Below are positions 43,954 through 52,470 of a stretch of 64,000 nucleotides of DNA, in pieces (position 1 is the first letter of the stretch; every line of letters starts with the position of its first letter). Source of the DNA: Candidatus Fonsibacter ubiquis (lineage in GTDB: Bacteria > Pseudomonadota > Alphaproteobacteria > Pelagibacterales > Pelagibacteraceae); the NCBI RefSeq assembly GCF_002688585.1, contig NZ_CP024034.1, forward strand, positions 921,501 to 985,500, written 5' to 3'. The translations under genes and the position numbers were made by a program. The notes beneath the pieces were generated by a model. It saw only the letters and a list, made by a program, of their open reading frames with translations, was not told where the DNA came from and ran no database searches.

Positions 43954-44958
43954 TTAGTTCTTCATCGCTACTAAATTAGTTGCAACATCTCTAACTTTTT
44001 CCTCTGTTTCTTTAGCATTTGGAACTAAACCAACTTTAAAAAGATAACCCGTTGCACCAACTGCTGTTTTTCCTGTGTATTCAGCCAAGAATTCTCTAAA
44101 TCCAGGAATTACAGTAGCGTGAGCTTTTTTGGCATACAAAAATAATGGCCTCGCGACAGGATAAGTATACTTTTGTATTCCTTCAATTGTTGGTGCAATT
44201 CCATCTATTTTTGCAGCCTTAATTTTATCTTTGTTTGCAGCAAGGTAACTGTATCCAAAATAACCAAAAGCATTCGGAGAAGAGCCAAGTTTTTGAACGA
44301 TTAACGTATCATTCTCGCCAGCTTCAATTACAGCAGCATCCTCTCTGTATTTTGTACAATTTTTTGGATCTGTTAATTTTTTAAAAGCTTCGTCACAACC
44401 CTTGCTCATTATCAAATCATCCCACGCATCACGTGTTCCAGATGTTGGTGGAGCAACTAAAATTTCAATTTTTATAGCTGGTAAGGATTTATCAATCTCA
44501 TTCCAATTTTTATATGGATTTTTAACAAGCTTACCATCAATCACTACATCATGTGCAATTGCTTTCCATAGTTGAGCTTTTGTAAAATTAGCATCTTTAC
44601 CTTTGATTGAATGAGCAAGTGTTAAACCATCGTTACCGATAGGTAGCTCAATAATTTCTGTGACACCATTTTTAACACAAAGTTCCATTTCATCTTTTTT
44701 AATTGCTCTAGATGCTCCTGTCATATCAGGATGTTGCACGCCTACGCCGCCACAAAAAGATTTAAAGCCACCGCCTGTACCTGTGCTTTCAACTACTGGT
44801 GTTTTAAATTTTCCTTGCTTTCCAAATCTTTCTGCAACTACTGTTGTGTAGGGATATACGGTTGAAGATCCAACTATTTTTATTTGATCTCTTGCATTTG
44901 CATATGAAGTAATCATCATCACAAAAGCTGAGAGAATTATTATTTTGTTTTTAATCAT
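43954..44958 (-). CDS. pstS: Phosphate-binding protein PstS
   Basis: 334 aa periplasmic binding protein with a signal peptide of about 22 residues (ending YANA). Phosphate contacts are KIVGSSTVYPYTTVVAERFG (residues about 28-47), STGTGGGFKSFCGG (about 59-72), TGASRAI, and SGTRDAWDDLIM (about 175-186), the classical T-S-R-D loops. It feeds phosphate to PstCAB. Its promoter region has a Pho box and its ribosome binding site lies in a hairpin. Two Cys pairs suggest disulfides. Confidence 0.95.
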   Translation of the reverse strand: MIKNKIIILSAFVMMITSYANARDQIKIVGSSTVYPYTTVVAERFGKQGKFKTPVVESTGTGGGFKSFCGGVGVQHPDMTGASRAIKKDEMELCVKNGVTEIIELPIGNDGLTLAHSIKGKDANFTKAQLWKAIAHDVVIDGKLVKNPYKNWNEIDKSLPAIKIEILVAPPTSGTRDAWDDLIMSKGCDEAFKKLTDPKNCTKYREDAAVIEAGENDTLIVQKLGSSPNAFGYFGYSYLAANKDKIKAAKIDGIAPTIEGIQKYTYPVARPLFLYAKKAHATVIPGFREFLAEYTGKTAVGATGYLFKVGLVPNAKETEEKVRDVATNLVAMKN

Positions 44959-44964
44959 TTTATT

Positions 44965-44992
44965 TTCCTTAATTGTTTAATTGATTAAGGAA
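44965..44992 (-). promoter_or_regulatory. Inverted repeat enclosing the pstS ribosome binding site
   Basis: 9-bp perfect inverted repeat (arms 44965-44973 and 44984-44992, 10-base loop). The 3' arm in the mRNA contains AAGGAA, the Shine-Dalgarno, 7 bases before the pstS ATG. Folding would hide the site. It could tune translation of pstS; it might also be an operator in DNA. Confidence 0.5.
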
Positions 44993-45027
44993 GTAGTTTA
45001 TTTAAATGATTTTATTATTACATTTAG

Positions 45028-45045
45028 GTTACAGTTTTGTGACAA
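45028..45045 (-). promoter_or_regulatory. Pho box upstream of pstS
   Basis: On the minus strand it reads TTGTCACAAAACTGTAAC: two 7-base direct repeats (TTGTCAC and CTGTAAC) 4 bases apart, matching the PhoB consensus CTGTCAT-N4-CTGTCAT. An AT-rich -10 candidate (TAATAAT, 45014-45020) follows 7 bases downstream. It lies 70 bases before the pstS ATG. PhoB is in the same cluster. Confidence 0.8.
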
Positions 45046-45090
45046 AACTAACTTTTTGATTGAAAAATCTAATATTTTTCAACTATAACT

Positions 45091-46290
45091 TTAAGCAAGA
45101 GGTAGTTGCACCTCAAATTCACTGCCTTTATTCAAATTGCTGTATATTTTAAATTCACCTCTATGCTGATTAACAATGTGTTTTACTATGGCAAGCCCAA
45201 GCCCTGTGCCGCTAATTTTTAATTTTTTTATATTTTCAGCCCTAAAAAATCTTTCAGTAACTCGGTGAATGTCCTCTTGTGCTATTCCAACTCCATTATC
45301 AATTACAGAAATCGAAGTATAATTATTAAAAATTGGTTTCTTATCAGAATTTCTAATTTCAACTATTGATGAATTATGACTATATTTTATTGCATTATCT
45401 AAAAGATTTAGAAAAACAGCAGATAATTTTTCTTTATCACCAATAACAAATTTTTCATTATCATTAATTTTAAATTTTATAATTATATTTTTTTCCTTAG
45501 CCTTATTTGAATTTAATAAAATAATATTTTCAATTAATTCTATTATATTAACCTTATCTTTTGGGCGAATATGTTCTTGTAACTCAATTCTACTTAAAGA
45601 CATTAGATCATCTAATAATCTTTCCATTTTTCCTGCTTCCTCTTTCATTATATTTATAAATTTCTTTTGAGATAATGGATCATCTTTTGCTGAGTCGGAA
45701 ATAGTCTCGAGAAATCCTTTTAATGATACCAATGGTGTTCTTAATTCATGACTGGCATTTGCAATAAAGTCAGAACGCATATTATGGCTTTTTCTCATTT
45801 CAGTAAAATCTCTAATTAAAATTAAAATTTGATCAGATTTTATTATGGCAAGACTGACTTTATAAAATTTGAATAGCGGTATATTTAACTCGACTTCTAA
45901 TTTCTTTTGTTTTTTATCAATTTTAATTTGATCAATTGCTTCTAGTAATTCAGGAATTCTTATTTCGCTACCAATGTGTTTGCCTTCTAAATCAGCACCA
46001 AAGTTTTCTATGGCTACTTTATTATTATAAACAATAATATTAAATTTATTTAAAATTATTATTATATCTTCTAATTCATCAATAAAAATTTTTTGCAAAT
46101 CGTCTTTGCTTAATTCTTTTTTTGAACCAGAAATTATTGGTATGTTATTTGGTCTATTATTCTCTGTTTTATAAAAAAAAATAATTGCAAAAAAAATATT
46201 AATTAATACTAGTGCTTCAATTTGAATTGCTTCAAAATAAAATAATATAAAACTACTGGTAAAGCCAAGAATTGATAATATTTTTATCAT
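45091..46290 (-). CDS. phoR: Phosphate regulon sensor histidine kinase PhoR
   Basis: 399 aa. A short N-terminal hairpin of two membrane helices (residues about 1-40) precedes a PAS-like region (about 70-165). The HisKA domain has the phospho-His in NASHELRTPLVSLKGFLETI, and the HATPase domain has the N box LDNAIKYSHN, GVGIAQEDIHRVTERFFRAE and GTGLGLAIV. It lacks a large periplasmic sensor, as in E. coli PhoR, which senses through PstSCAB-PhoU. It lies upstream of pstS on the same strand with the Pho box in between, so the genes can be read together or apart. Confidence 0.93.
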   Translation of the reverse strand: MIKILSILGFTSSFILFYFEAIQIEALVLINIFFAIIFFYKTENNRPNNIPIISGSKKELSKDDLQKIFIDELEDIIIILNKFNIIVYNNKVAIENFGADLEGKHIGSEIRIPELLEAIDQIKIDKKQKKLEVELNIPLFKFYKVSLAIIKSDQILILIRDFTEMRKSHNMRSDFIANASHELRTPLVSLKGFLETISDSAKDDPLSQKKFINIMKEEAGKMERLLDDLMSLSRIELQEHIRPKDKVNIIELIENIILLNSNKAKEKNIIIKFKINDNEKFVIGDKEKLSAVFLNLLDNAIKYSHNSSIVEIRNSDKKPIFNNYTSISVIDNGVGIAQEDIHRVTERFFRAENIKKLKISGTGLGLAIVKHIVNQHRGEFKIYSNLNKGSEFEVQLPLA

Positions 46291-46336
46291 ATTTCTTTAT
46301 GGCCTTTTAAATAATAATTATTTGCTGAAAAATAAA

Positions 46337-46435
46337 TTAAACACACAAACTGATTAATAAAATTATAACTGCAATAAAAATTAAAAATGCAATGACTGCT
46401 TGGTTTAAAGGAAGATTATATAAATATCTAAACAC
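46337..46435 (-). CDS. Possible single-helix membrane micro-protein (32 aa, GTG start)
   Basis: A 32-codon ORF with GTG start, 3 bases after the DoxX stop on the same strand. The product begins MFRYLYNLPLNQAVIAFLIF and is one hydrophobic helix with a short basic/aromatic head. The tight spacing to the DoxX gene suggests an operon. No homologue is recognised and chance is possible in AT-rich DNA. Confidence 0.38.
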   Translation of the reverse strand: MFRYLYNLPLNQAVIAFLIFIAVIILLISLCV

Positions 46436-46438
46436 AAA

Positions 46439-46891
46439 TTAAAATTCTTTTGGTAGAGAATTATCTATTGAAACTCTGTCTCCGCCTTTAAAAAATATTG
46501 CAATCATGACGACTAGCCAAAATAATGGATACTCATATCCACCTTTAATCCAGAGAAAGCCATTTTTTAAATGAATATAAAAAGTTGCAACTGCTAATAA
46601 ACCAATAAGTTGAATTGCAACAAATCGAGTTAAAAAACCTAATGCTAAAAATATTCCGCCAAAAAATTCTAAAATACCAATATAGATTGCTAATGGGTAA
46701 GCAGGCTCTAATTGAACACTTTTAAAAAAATCAACTGTGCCATTCAAATTAACAAATAGTTTACTATATCCGTGCGGCACCATCATGGCGCCAGCTACGA
46801 ATCGAATGAGTGAATAAGAATAGTATGAAGTCACTTCATAAAATTTTTCCAAATAGGGAATTATGTATTTTGAATTTCTACTTACTCTCAT
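46439..46891 (-). CDS. DoxX family membrane protein
   Basis: 150 aa with four hydrophobic helices. RFVAGAMMVPHGYSKLFVNL (about residues 30-49) and LEFFGGIFLALGFLTRFVAI (about 73-92), then WLVVMIAIFFKGGDRVSIDN near the end, fit DoxX. Members are linked to redox or oxidative-stress functions in some bacteria, but most, including this one, have no assigned role. It is the first gene of a small unit with a possible 32-aa membrane ORF downstream. Confidence 0.85.
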   Translation of the reverse strand: MRVSRNSKYIIPYLEKFYEVTSYYSYSLIRFVAGAMMVPHGYSKLFVNLNGTVDFFKSVQLEPAYPLAIYIGILEFFGGIFLALGFLTRFVAIQLIGLLAVATFYIHLKNGFLWIKGGYEYPLFWLVVMIAIFFKGGDRVSIDNSLPKEF

Positions 46892-46948
46892 AGTCGATAA
46901 TTCTTATCAAATTAACCTATTTATATCAAAGTTAAATAACCTATTGAT

Positions 46949-47025
46949 TGGTGCGCCCGGAAAGAGTCGAACTTCCAACCTCCAGATTCGTAGTCTGGCA
47001 TTCTATCCAATTGAACTACGGGCGC
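46949..47025 (-). tRNA. tRNA-Arg (anticodon ACG)
   Basis: Read on the minus strand: acceptor GCGCCCG pairs with CGGGCGC, the D-arm is GTTCAATTGGATAGAAT-like, the anticodon stem CCAGA/TCTGG encloses loop CTACGAA (anticodon ACG, A34 expected to become inosine), and the T-arm loop is TTCGACT. Discriminator A is followed by an encoded CCA (46949-46951). It decodes CGU, CGC and CGA. It sits between DoxX and an MFS gene. Confidence 0.96.
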
Positions 47026-47094
47026 TTATGCGAAAAGAAAATAATTTGATATCTTATTTTATTTTTTTAATTAAATAATCATAGGCTTTTATTC

Positions 47095-48297
47095 ATGCAA
47101 ACAAATAATTGGAGTTGGTTAAAATTTATTGCAATTGGCAGAGTATTGTCTGCTTTGACTTTTTTCATGTACGTAGGATCAATCACGCAATTGATTGACT
47201 TGTGGAAATTATCCGCAACAGAAGCAGGTTTTATTCAAACCTCACTTGTCATAGGTTTTGCGGCAGCATTATTTATAAGCTCTTACTGCTCTGATTTTTA
47301 TAATTCAAATAGAATTCTAGTCATTCATTTAATTATAAATTTTTTATCTAGTTTTATATTTTTTTTAATTGCTAAAGATTTTTGGAGCGCGACTATTATT
47401 AACTTTTTTATAGGATTTGCGCAGGGAGGGATATACGGGCCTTCTATACTTTTAATTTCTGAAAAATTTAAATCAAAAAATAAAGGCACAGCAATGGGAA
47501 TTATGCTTGGTAGTCAATCATTTGGATATGCTTTATCTTTAACGCTTAGTTATATTGTCACAACAAATTATGGATATAAAATTAGTTTTTTAAGTGCTTC
47601 TTTAATTAGTCTAATAGGAGCGGTTTTTCTTTTAATTGCAGTTTATAAAGATTGTTTTAAAAAATATTTATTTCCACAATCAAATAAAAAATTTTTACTA
47701 AATCAAAATAAAAAAACAAAATTTTTAATAACAGGATATACAGCGCATGCTGTAGAATTATTTGGGCTTTGGTCTTGGCTGCCAGTATTTTTAAGCATCA
47801 TTATCGTAAATAAGATGTCTATGACTGCTTTGAGCGTGGGTATTCTAATTGGTTTTTCCATACATTTATCAGGAGTCTTTTCATCTGTTATTGCAGGTTA
47901 TTTGTCTGATAGCTTAGGTAGAAAAAAAATATTAGTGTCTTTTTCTTTGCTAAGTGCAGGATTATCTTTTTTAATTGGATGGACAATAGAGTTAAATATA
48001 TTTTTTATTATTATCATTTCTATTCTTTATAGTTTTTTTGCAATTGGAGACTCTGGTGTATTAACAGCAGCTTTAACAGAAAGTACTCCAAAGTTTTGTG
48101 TTGGCCGAACTATTGCTTATCGTTCAATTTTAGGAATTGGATTTGGATCGGCAACTCCAGCTATTTTTGGATTTATTATTGATATTACAAATAATCATGA
48201 ACCTATTGGAGAAAATACAAATTGGATTTTAGCATTTTCTTTTTTAGGAATAGCAGGATTAATAGCTACTTTTTGCGCCTCTAAATTTAAATCTTAA
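47095..48297 (+). CDS. MFS transporter
   Basis: 400 aa with 12 hydrophobic helices. Major facilitator signals are FIQTSLVIGFAAALFISSYC (about residues 46-65) and the loop 8-9 motif GYLSDSLGRKKILVSFSLLS (about 267-286). GFAQGGIYGPSILLISEKFK (about 108-127) is typical of the family. The substrate cannot be judged from sequence. It stands alone; its 3' end overlaps the convergent nucleoside-recognition gene by 11 bases. Confidence 0.88.
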   Translation: MQTNNWSWLKFIAIGRVLSALTFFMYVGSITQLIDLWKLSATEAGFIQTSLVIGFAAALFISSYCSDFYNSNRILVIHLIINFLSSFIFFLIAKDFWSATIINFFIGFAQGGIYGPSILLISEKFKSKNKGTAMGIMLGSQSFGYALSLTLSYIVTTNYGYKISFLSASLISLIGAVFLLIAVYKDCFKKYLFPQSNKKFLLNQNKKTKFLITGYTAHAVELFGLWSWLPVFLSIIIVNKMSMTALSVGILIGFSIHLSGVFSSVIAGYLSDSLGRKKILVSFSLLSAGLSFLIGWTIELNIFFIIIISILYSFFAIGDSGVLTAALTESTPKFCVGRTIAYRSILGIGFGSATPAIFGFIIDITNNHEPIGENTNWILAFSFLGIAGLIATFCASKFKS

Positions 48298-49231
48298 CAA
48301 AGACAAATTTAAATAATCCACTAAATTTTTTATATAAATAAAGAATTAAAAAAACGATTATTAAACAAAATATAATTCTAAAAAATAAAACTCCTGAAAT
48401 ATGTCCACCAATAATCATCATTAAAATTGTATCTTCAATAATTGCATGAATTAAATTTAATAAAGACAAGGAAAGTAAAATACTCTGCTTATCAATAGTA
48501 CCGGATTTTGCCTCCTTTATTAATAATCCGCCTCCAAATTGAAGACCAATGGTTAAACCGACAATAATTATATTAATAGCACCAGACCTTATGCCCATAA
48601 GCTTTAATGGGTTTTCAAGGATTTTTTTTATAAATTGCTCAACACCAATTTTTTTTAAGATATTTAACGAGAAAACTAAAATACAAATTATAAAAAATAT
48701 ATAAATAAGGTTTTCAATTTGCCCTAAGAACCAAGAATAATAATCTGTTGCAATTGTTCTCTGCTCCAAAACTAAACTAAACTTTTCCTGTAGATATCCT
48801 ATATGAAAATAAATTTTATTAAGAATAAATCCTGCTAAAAAAGCAATCCCAATTCGTAAAAACGATGCATAAAAAAATGATACTCCAGCAGCTCTTGAAA
48901 TTGCACTTTCAATTAAAATGTTATGAGCAATTAAAATAATTAAAGTTAAAACTGTAACTTGTGCAACTGTTAAATCTAAAGTTGGTACAATATTGATAAA
49001 TAAAATAATGGCAGCATAAACATTTACAATAATAGCTGTGACCCAAATAATACCAAACTCAGCAGGTAGACCCATTAATTGAACAATGGGCTCAAAGAAA
49101 TTTGAAATAACTTTTACAATTCCAATCTCTTCTAAAATTTTGATGATGAAAATAAAAGGAATTAATATTTTATATAAAGGTAAACAAATGTCTTTAATGT
49201 CTAAAAAACTATTTTTAAAAAATGTATTCAA
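48287..49231 (-). CDS. Nucleoside-recognition (Gate) domain membrane protein
   Basis: 314 aa with about eight hydrophobic segments and two Gate-domain halves. Features are LPLYKILIPFIFIIKILEEI near residues 17-36, VKVISNFFEPIVQLMGLPAE (about 39-58), and in the second half GLQFGGGLLIKEAKSG with a short IIEDTILMMIIGGH. Relatives include YjiH, SpmA/B and CNT-like proteins. Transport of a nucleoside or similar solute is possible but unproven. It is followed by a TVP38 gene with a 4-base overlap. Confidence 0.75.
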   Translation of the reverse strand: MNTFFKNSFLDIKDICLPLYKILIPFIFIIKILEEIGIVKVISNFFEPIVQLMGLPAEFGIIWVTAIIVNVYAAIILFINIVPTLDLTVAQVTVLTLIILIAHNILIESAISRAAGVSFFYASFLRIGIAFLAGFILNKIYFHIGYLQEKFSLVLEQRTIATDYYSWFLGQIENLIYIFFIICILVFSLNILKKIGVEQFIKKILENPLKLMGIRSGAINIIIVGLTIGLQFGGGLLIKEAKSGTIDKQSILLSLSLLNLIHAIIEDTILMMIIGGHISGVLFFRIIFCLIIVFLILYLYKKFSGLFKFVFVKI

Positions 49232-49944
49232 ATTTTACTCTTAAAAAATTTCTGCTTTATAAAATTAACCACTAAAACCATTACACCGAGAGCTGTTAAG
49301 GGCACTGAGACTTTTGGATCCGAGAGTAAATCTAAATTAAATTGTGCCCCCTCCTCAATTTTAGAACTAATTCCAGAGACTAAACTCACAGAAATAAAAA
49401 TACTAGGCGCTACTCCAAAAATATTTGAAAGAAATATTTTTTTAAGTTTCATATTAAATAATATTGGAATCAGTGTTCCTGCTTGCGATGGGATACCTGG
49501 AACTAGTCTTAAAAATAATAAATATGCAAAATCATTATTTTTAAAGTGACTATCTAAACTTTTATATTTACTTGAAAAATACTTAAATACTAAATCTTTG
49601 AAATAATGATTTGCAAAAATATATAAAGCTGTTGAGCCGATAGCAAAACCCATGAGTAATAGCACTGATCCTAAAAACGAACCAAAAAGAAAACCCGCCG
49701 CAATTACAAGTGGAAAACCGAAACCAAGTAAAAAAAACCAAATAGAAGAAAATAAAAAAAATAAAAAAGAGTAAGTAAAAATATTTTTTTCAATAAAAGT
49801 AATAATTACTTTTCGATCATTCTTTATAAAATCAGAACTTACATAATTGTAAATTTCATAATAAAAAAATAAGTATGTAACGAAAGCTACAATTAAAAGA
49901 TAAATTAATCCTAAAATAATTTTAAGCTTTGATAATTGCGTCAT
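49228..49944 (-). CDS. TVP38/TMEM64 family (DedA-like) membrane protein
   Basis: 238 aa with five or six hydrophobic segments. The VTT domain shows FGFPLVIAAGFLFGSFLGSV (about residues 74-93), ANHYFKDLVFKYFSSKYKSL, and LLFLRLVPGIPSQAGTLIPI (about 142-161). The latter holds the conserved Arg and Pro-Gly. Relatives are DedA-like lipid scramblases and putative transporters. The role here is unassigned. Its stop overlaps the downstream Gate-domain gene start by 4 bases, which points to an operon. It is divergent from rpmH. Confidence 0.88.
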   Translation of the reverse strand: MTQLSKLKIILGLIYLLIVAFVTYLFFYYEIYNYVSSDFIKNDRKVIITFIEKNIFTYSFLFFLFSSIWFFLLGFGFPLVIAAGFLFGSFLGSVLLLMGFAIGSTALYIFANHYFKDLVFKYFSSKYKSLDSHFKNNDFAYLLFLRLVPGIPSQAGTLIPILFNMKLKKIFLSNIFGVAPSIFISVSLVSGISSKIEEGAQFNLDLLSDPKVSVPLTALGVMVLVVNFIKQKFFKSKI

Positions 49945-49974
49945 TTTTAAAACTTATTAAATAAAAACTTTTAC

Positions 49975-50003
49975 TGTACATGATTTAACAATTTACTTAT
50001 AAA
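49975..50003 (+). promoter_or_regulatory. Likely sigma-70 promoter of the rpmH operon
   Basis: -35 TGTACA (49975-49980) and -10 TATAAA (49998-50003) with an exact 17-base spacer, 22 bases upstream of the rpmH ATG. It is the best promoter-like match in this gap. Confidence 0.55.
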
Positions 50004-50025
50004 TAGCCAAATTCTAATTATCACA

Positions 50026-50160
50026 ATGAAAAGAACCTATCAGCCAAGTAAATTAGTAAGAAAACGAAGACACGGTTTTAGATCACGTATGGCAACTAAA
50101 GGTGGTCGAAAAGTTATTGCGCGAAGAAGATTTAAGGGAAGAAAATCTGTATCCGCTTAA
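50026..50160 (+). CDS. rpmH: 50S ribosomal protein L34
   Basis: 44 aa, the normal length of bacterial L34. It opens [20 protein letters not shown] and continues with [15 protein letters not shown], the family signature, then ends in a short SVSA tail. It is a structural component of the large ribosomal subunit. It heads the conserved rpmH-rnpA-yidD-yidC block, and rnpA starts 3 bases after its stop. No clear Shine-Dalgarno precedes the ATG. Confidence 0.97.
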   Translation: MKRTYQPSKLVRKRRHGFRSRMATKGGRKVIARRRFKGRKSVSA

Positions 50161-50163
50161 GTC

Positions 50164-50517
50164 ATGCCCAAGACTCTAAAATTTGAAAGTCTTAAAGGCA
50201 ATTCTGAATTTAAAAAAATTCTTTCAGCAAAAAAAGTAAGCTCTGATTTATTTACTATTTATTATGCTAACAAAGAAACTGCTCCTGAAATAAATAAAAT
50301 TCATATAAGTTTTGTTTCAGCTAAAAAGCTCGGAAATGCAGTAAAAAGAAATAAAATTAGAAGAAGATTAAAAATGGCTGCACGTAAAGCGATTACTGAG
50401 ATTGATTCATTTAACAATAAATATAAGTATGCTGTTTTTGCAAAATCAAAAATATATGATGTTGATTTTAATAAAATAGTTCAAGAACTTGGATATAAAT
50501 TTGGCTCGTTAAAATAA
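50164..50517 (+). CDS. rnpA: Ribonuclease P protein component
   Basis: 117 aa basic RNA-binding protein that assists the RNase P RNA in 5' trimming of tRNAs. The family RNR motif region is visible as GNAVKRNKIRRRLKMAARKA (about residues 57-76). The N-terminus LESLKGNSEFKKILSAKKVS and the central FTIYYA also fit. It lies between rpmH and yidD, and its stop overlaps the yidD start by one base. Confidence 0.93.
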   Translation: MPKTLKFESLKGNSEFKKILSAKKVSSDLFTIYYANKETAPEINKIHISFVSAKKLGNAVKRNKIRRRLKMAARKAITEIDSFNNKYKYAVFAKSKIYDVDFNKIVQELGYKFGSLK

Positions 50518-50786
50518 TGATAAAAAAAATTGATAAACTTTTTTCTTTAATTCTAACAGGCTTTATTAAACTTTATAAATTTTTAATATCACCCTTTTTT
50601 CATAACGCATGTCATTATGATCCAACCTGTTCAGAATATTTTATACAATCTTTAAAAGAATTTGGATTTATCAAAGGAAGTTTAAAAGGAATTCTTAGGA
50701 TCTTAAGATGTCACCCTATTAAATTTTTAGGCGGTGGATTTGGTTATGATCCAGTAATCAATAGAAAAATTAAAGATGGAAAATAA
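50517..50786 (+). CDS. yidD: Membrane protein insertion efficiency factor YidD
   Basis: 89 aa. The family signature is CHYDPTCSEYFIQSLKEFGF (about residues 37-56) followed by KGILRILRCHPIKFLGGGFG (about 59-78). YidD assists YidC-dependent insertion of membrane proteins. It overlaps rnpA by one base and yidC by 11 bases, the standard arrangement of this cluster. Confidence 0.95.
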   Translation: MIKKIDKLFSLILTGFIKLYKFLISPFFHNACHYDPTCSEYFIQSLKEFGFIKGSLKGILRILRCHPIKFLGGGFGYDPVINRKIKDGK

Positions 50787-52470
50787 AAACGTTCTTCTAG
50801 CTGTAATATTGTCTACTGCAATCTTAATTGGTTGGTCATTCTATTTTGAAAATCCTGAAGAGGCTCAAAGAAAAAGAGCCGAAATTCAGGGAAAAACAGA
50901 AACTCAAACAAATATTCAAAAGCCAGAAGCGCCTCAACCCTCAAAAGCAAATCCAGCCAAATCTATTTCTAGAAATGAAGCTTTAAAAGAAAGCGATAGA
51001 GTATTAATCGAGAATAAGAATTTATCTGGCTCTATATCTTTAAGAGGCGCATTAATTGATGACATTATTCTAAAAAATTACAGAGAAACATTAGATCCTA
51101 ATAGCAAACCTATTGTTCTGCTTAGTCCAAAAAAATATGAACAAGGTTATTTTGTAGAGTCGGGCTGGGCAACCACTAAATCTGATATCAAAGTTCCAGA
51201 CAATAATAGTCTTTGGCAAATTAAAGAGGGTAAAAAATTAACACCAAATTCTCCAATTACTTTAGAGTGGAATAGTAGAGAAGGATTAATTTTTTCAAAA
51301 AAAATTGAAATTGATGACAAATATTTATTTAAAATTACTGAAACAGTAAGAAATGATAAAAATAGAGCGGTTGATTTATTCCATTACGGACAGATCACTA
51401 AGAATGCAAAGCCTACTACAGAAAATTTTTATATTCTTCATGAAGGACTAATTGGTGTTGTTGATAAAAACCTAAAAGAAGAAACTTATTCAGCGGTAGA
51501 AAAAGAAAAGAAAACTTATAATGGTAAAAGTGGTTGGTTTGGAATTACTGATAAATATTGGATGTCAGCTATTATTCCAGAAAGCGGTAAATCATTTAAA
51601 GGGGAGTACTCTTTTACCAATAATTATAAAGCAAATTTTATAATATCAGAACCTAATACAATTAGCCCTCAAAAGAGTGCCGCGGGAAATATCAAAATCT
51701 TTATTGGAGCTAAAGAAGTTTATCCCATCGACAGTTATGCTGAAAAAGAAAAAATTGACCGATTTGATTTAGCTATAGATTGGGGTTGGTTTTACTTTAT
51801 TACTAAACCTTTATTTTTCGTAATAGACTATATTTTTAAAGTTGTTGGAAACTTTGGGGTGGCTATTATTATATTAACAGCGCTTGTAAGAAGCGTTTTC
51901 TTTCCCCTTTCTAACTACTCATTTAAGTCCATGGCAAAAATGAAAGTTCTTCAGCCAGAAATGTTAAGAATAAAAGAACTTTATAAAGATGATGTAAGAA
52001 GAACTCAGCAAGAGATAATGGCTCTTTATAAAAGAGAGAAAGTTAATCCATTATCGGGGTGTCTGCCGATCTTAGTACAAATTCCAATATTTTTTGCTGT
52101 GTATAAAATGCTTTTTGTAACCCTTGAAATGCGTCATGCGCCTTTTTTTGGTTGGATCAAAGATTTATCAGCTGCCGATCCAACAACTATTTTTAATTTA
52201 TTTGGTCTAATTCCTTGGGAGCCGCCTACATTCTTAATGATTGGGATTTGGCCAATTTTAATGGGCATCACCATGTACCTTCAGCAAAAATTAAATCCAG
52301 CGCCTCCAGATCCAATTCAAGCTAAAATATTTGCCTGGTTTCCTTTCATTATCACAATTATGTTGGCAAGTTTTCCATCGGGACTTGTCATTTATTGGAC
52401 TGCTAGTAATATTTTAACAATGGCGCAGCAGTATTACATCATGAGAAAAACTACGGTTAAGACTGTTTGA
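50776..52470 (+). CDS. yidC: Membrane protein insertase YidC
   Basis: 564 aa with the long gram-negative form: an N-terminal helix (residues about 5-22), a large periplasmic domain (about 60-330), and a five-helix insertase core. Core signals are RSVFFPLSNYSFKSMAKMKV (about residues 375-394), the LQPEMLRIKELYKDD helix, NPLSGCLPILVQIPIFFAVY (about 426-445), and LVIYWTASNILTMAQQYYIM (about 538-557). It inserts membrane proteins alone or with SecYEG. Its TGA stop shares a base with the argB ATG. The alphaproteobacterial neighbour engB does not follow here. Confidence 0.96.
   Translation: MENKNVLLAVILSTAILIGWSFYFENPEEAQRKRAEIQGKTETQTNIQKPEAPQPSKANPAKSISRNEALKESDRVLIENKNLSGSISLRGALIDDIILKNYRETLDPNSKPIVLLSPKKYEQGYFVESGWATTKSDIKVPDNNSLWQIKEGKKLTPNSPITLEWNSREGLIFSKKIEIDDKYLFKITETVRNDKNRAVDLFHYGQITKNAKPTTENFYILHEGLIGVVDKNLKEETYSAVEKEKKTYNGKSGWFGITDKYWMSAIIPESGKSFKGEYSFTNNYKANFIISEPNTISPQKSAAGNIKIFIGAKEVYPIDSYAEKEKIDRFDLAIDWGWFYFITKPLFFVIDYIFKVVGNFGVAIIILTALVRSVFFPLSNYSFKSMAKMKVLQPEMLRIKELYKDDVRRTQQEIMALYKREKVNPLSGCLPILVQIPIFFAVYKMLFVTLEMRHAPFFGWIKDLSAADPTTIFNLFGLIPWEPPTFLMIGIWPILMGITMYLQQKLNPAPPDPIQAKIFAWFPFIITIMLASFPSGLVIYWTASNILTMAQQYYIMRKTTVKTV

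Noticed and set aside
46863-47078. 71-codon plus-strand ORF
   Set aside because: It runs across the minus-strand tRNA-Arg gene and is an artefact of it.
49945-50025. Replication origin next to rpmH
   Set aside because: No cluster of DnaA boxes and no dnaA/dnaN neighbour; alphaproteobacterial origins usually lie elsewhere.
52467-52469. TTG start for argB
   Set aside because: It is followed directly by an ATG that overlaps the yidC stop, a more usual coupling.
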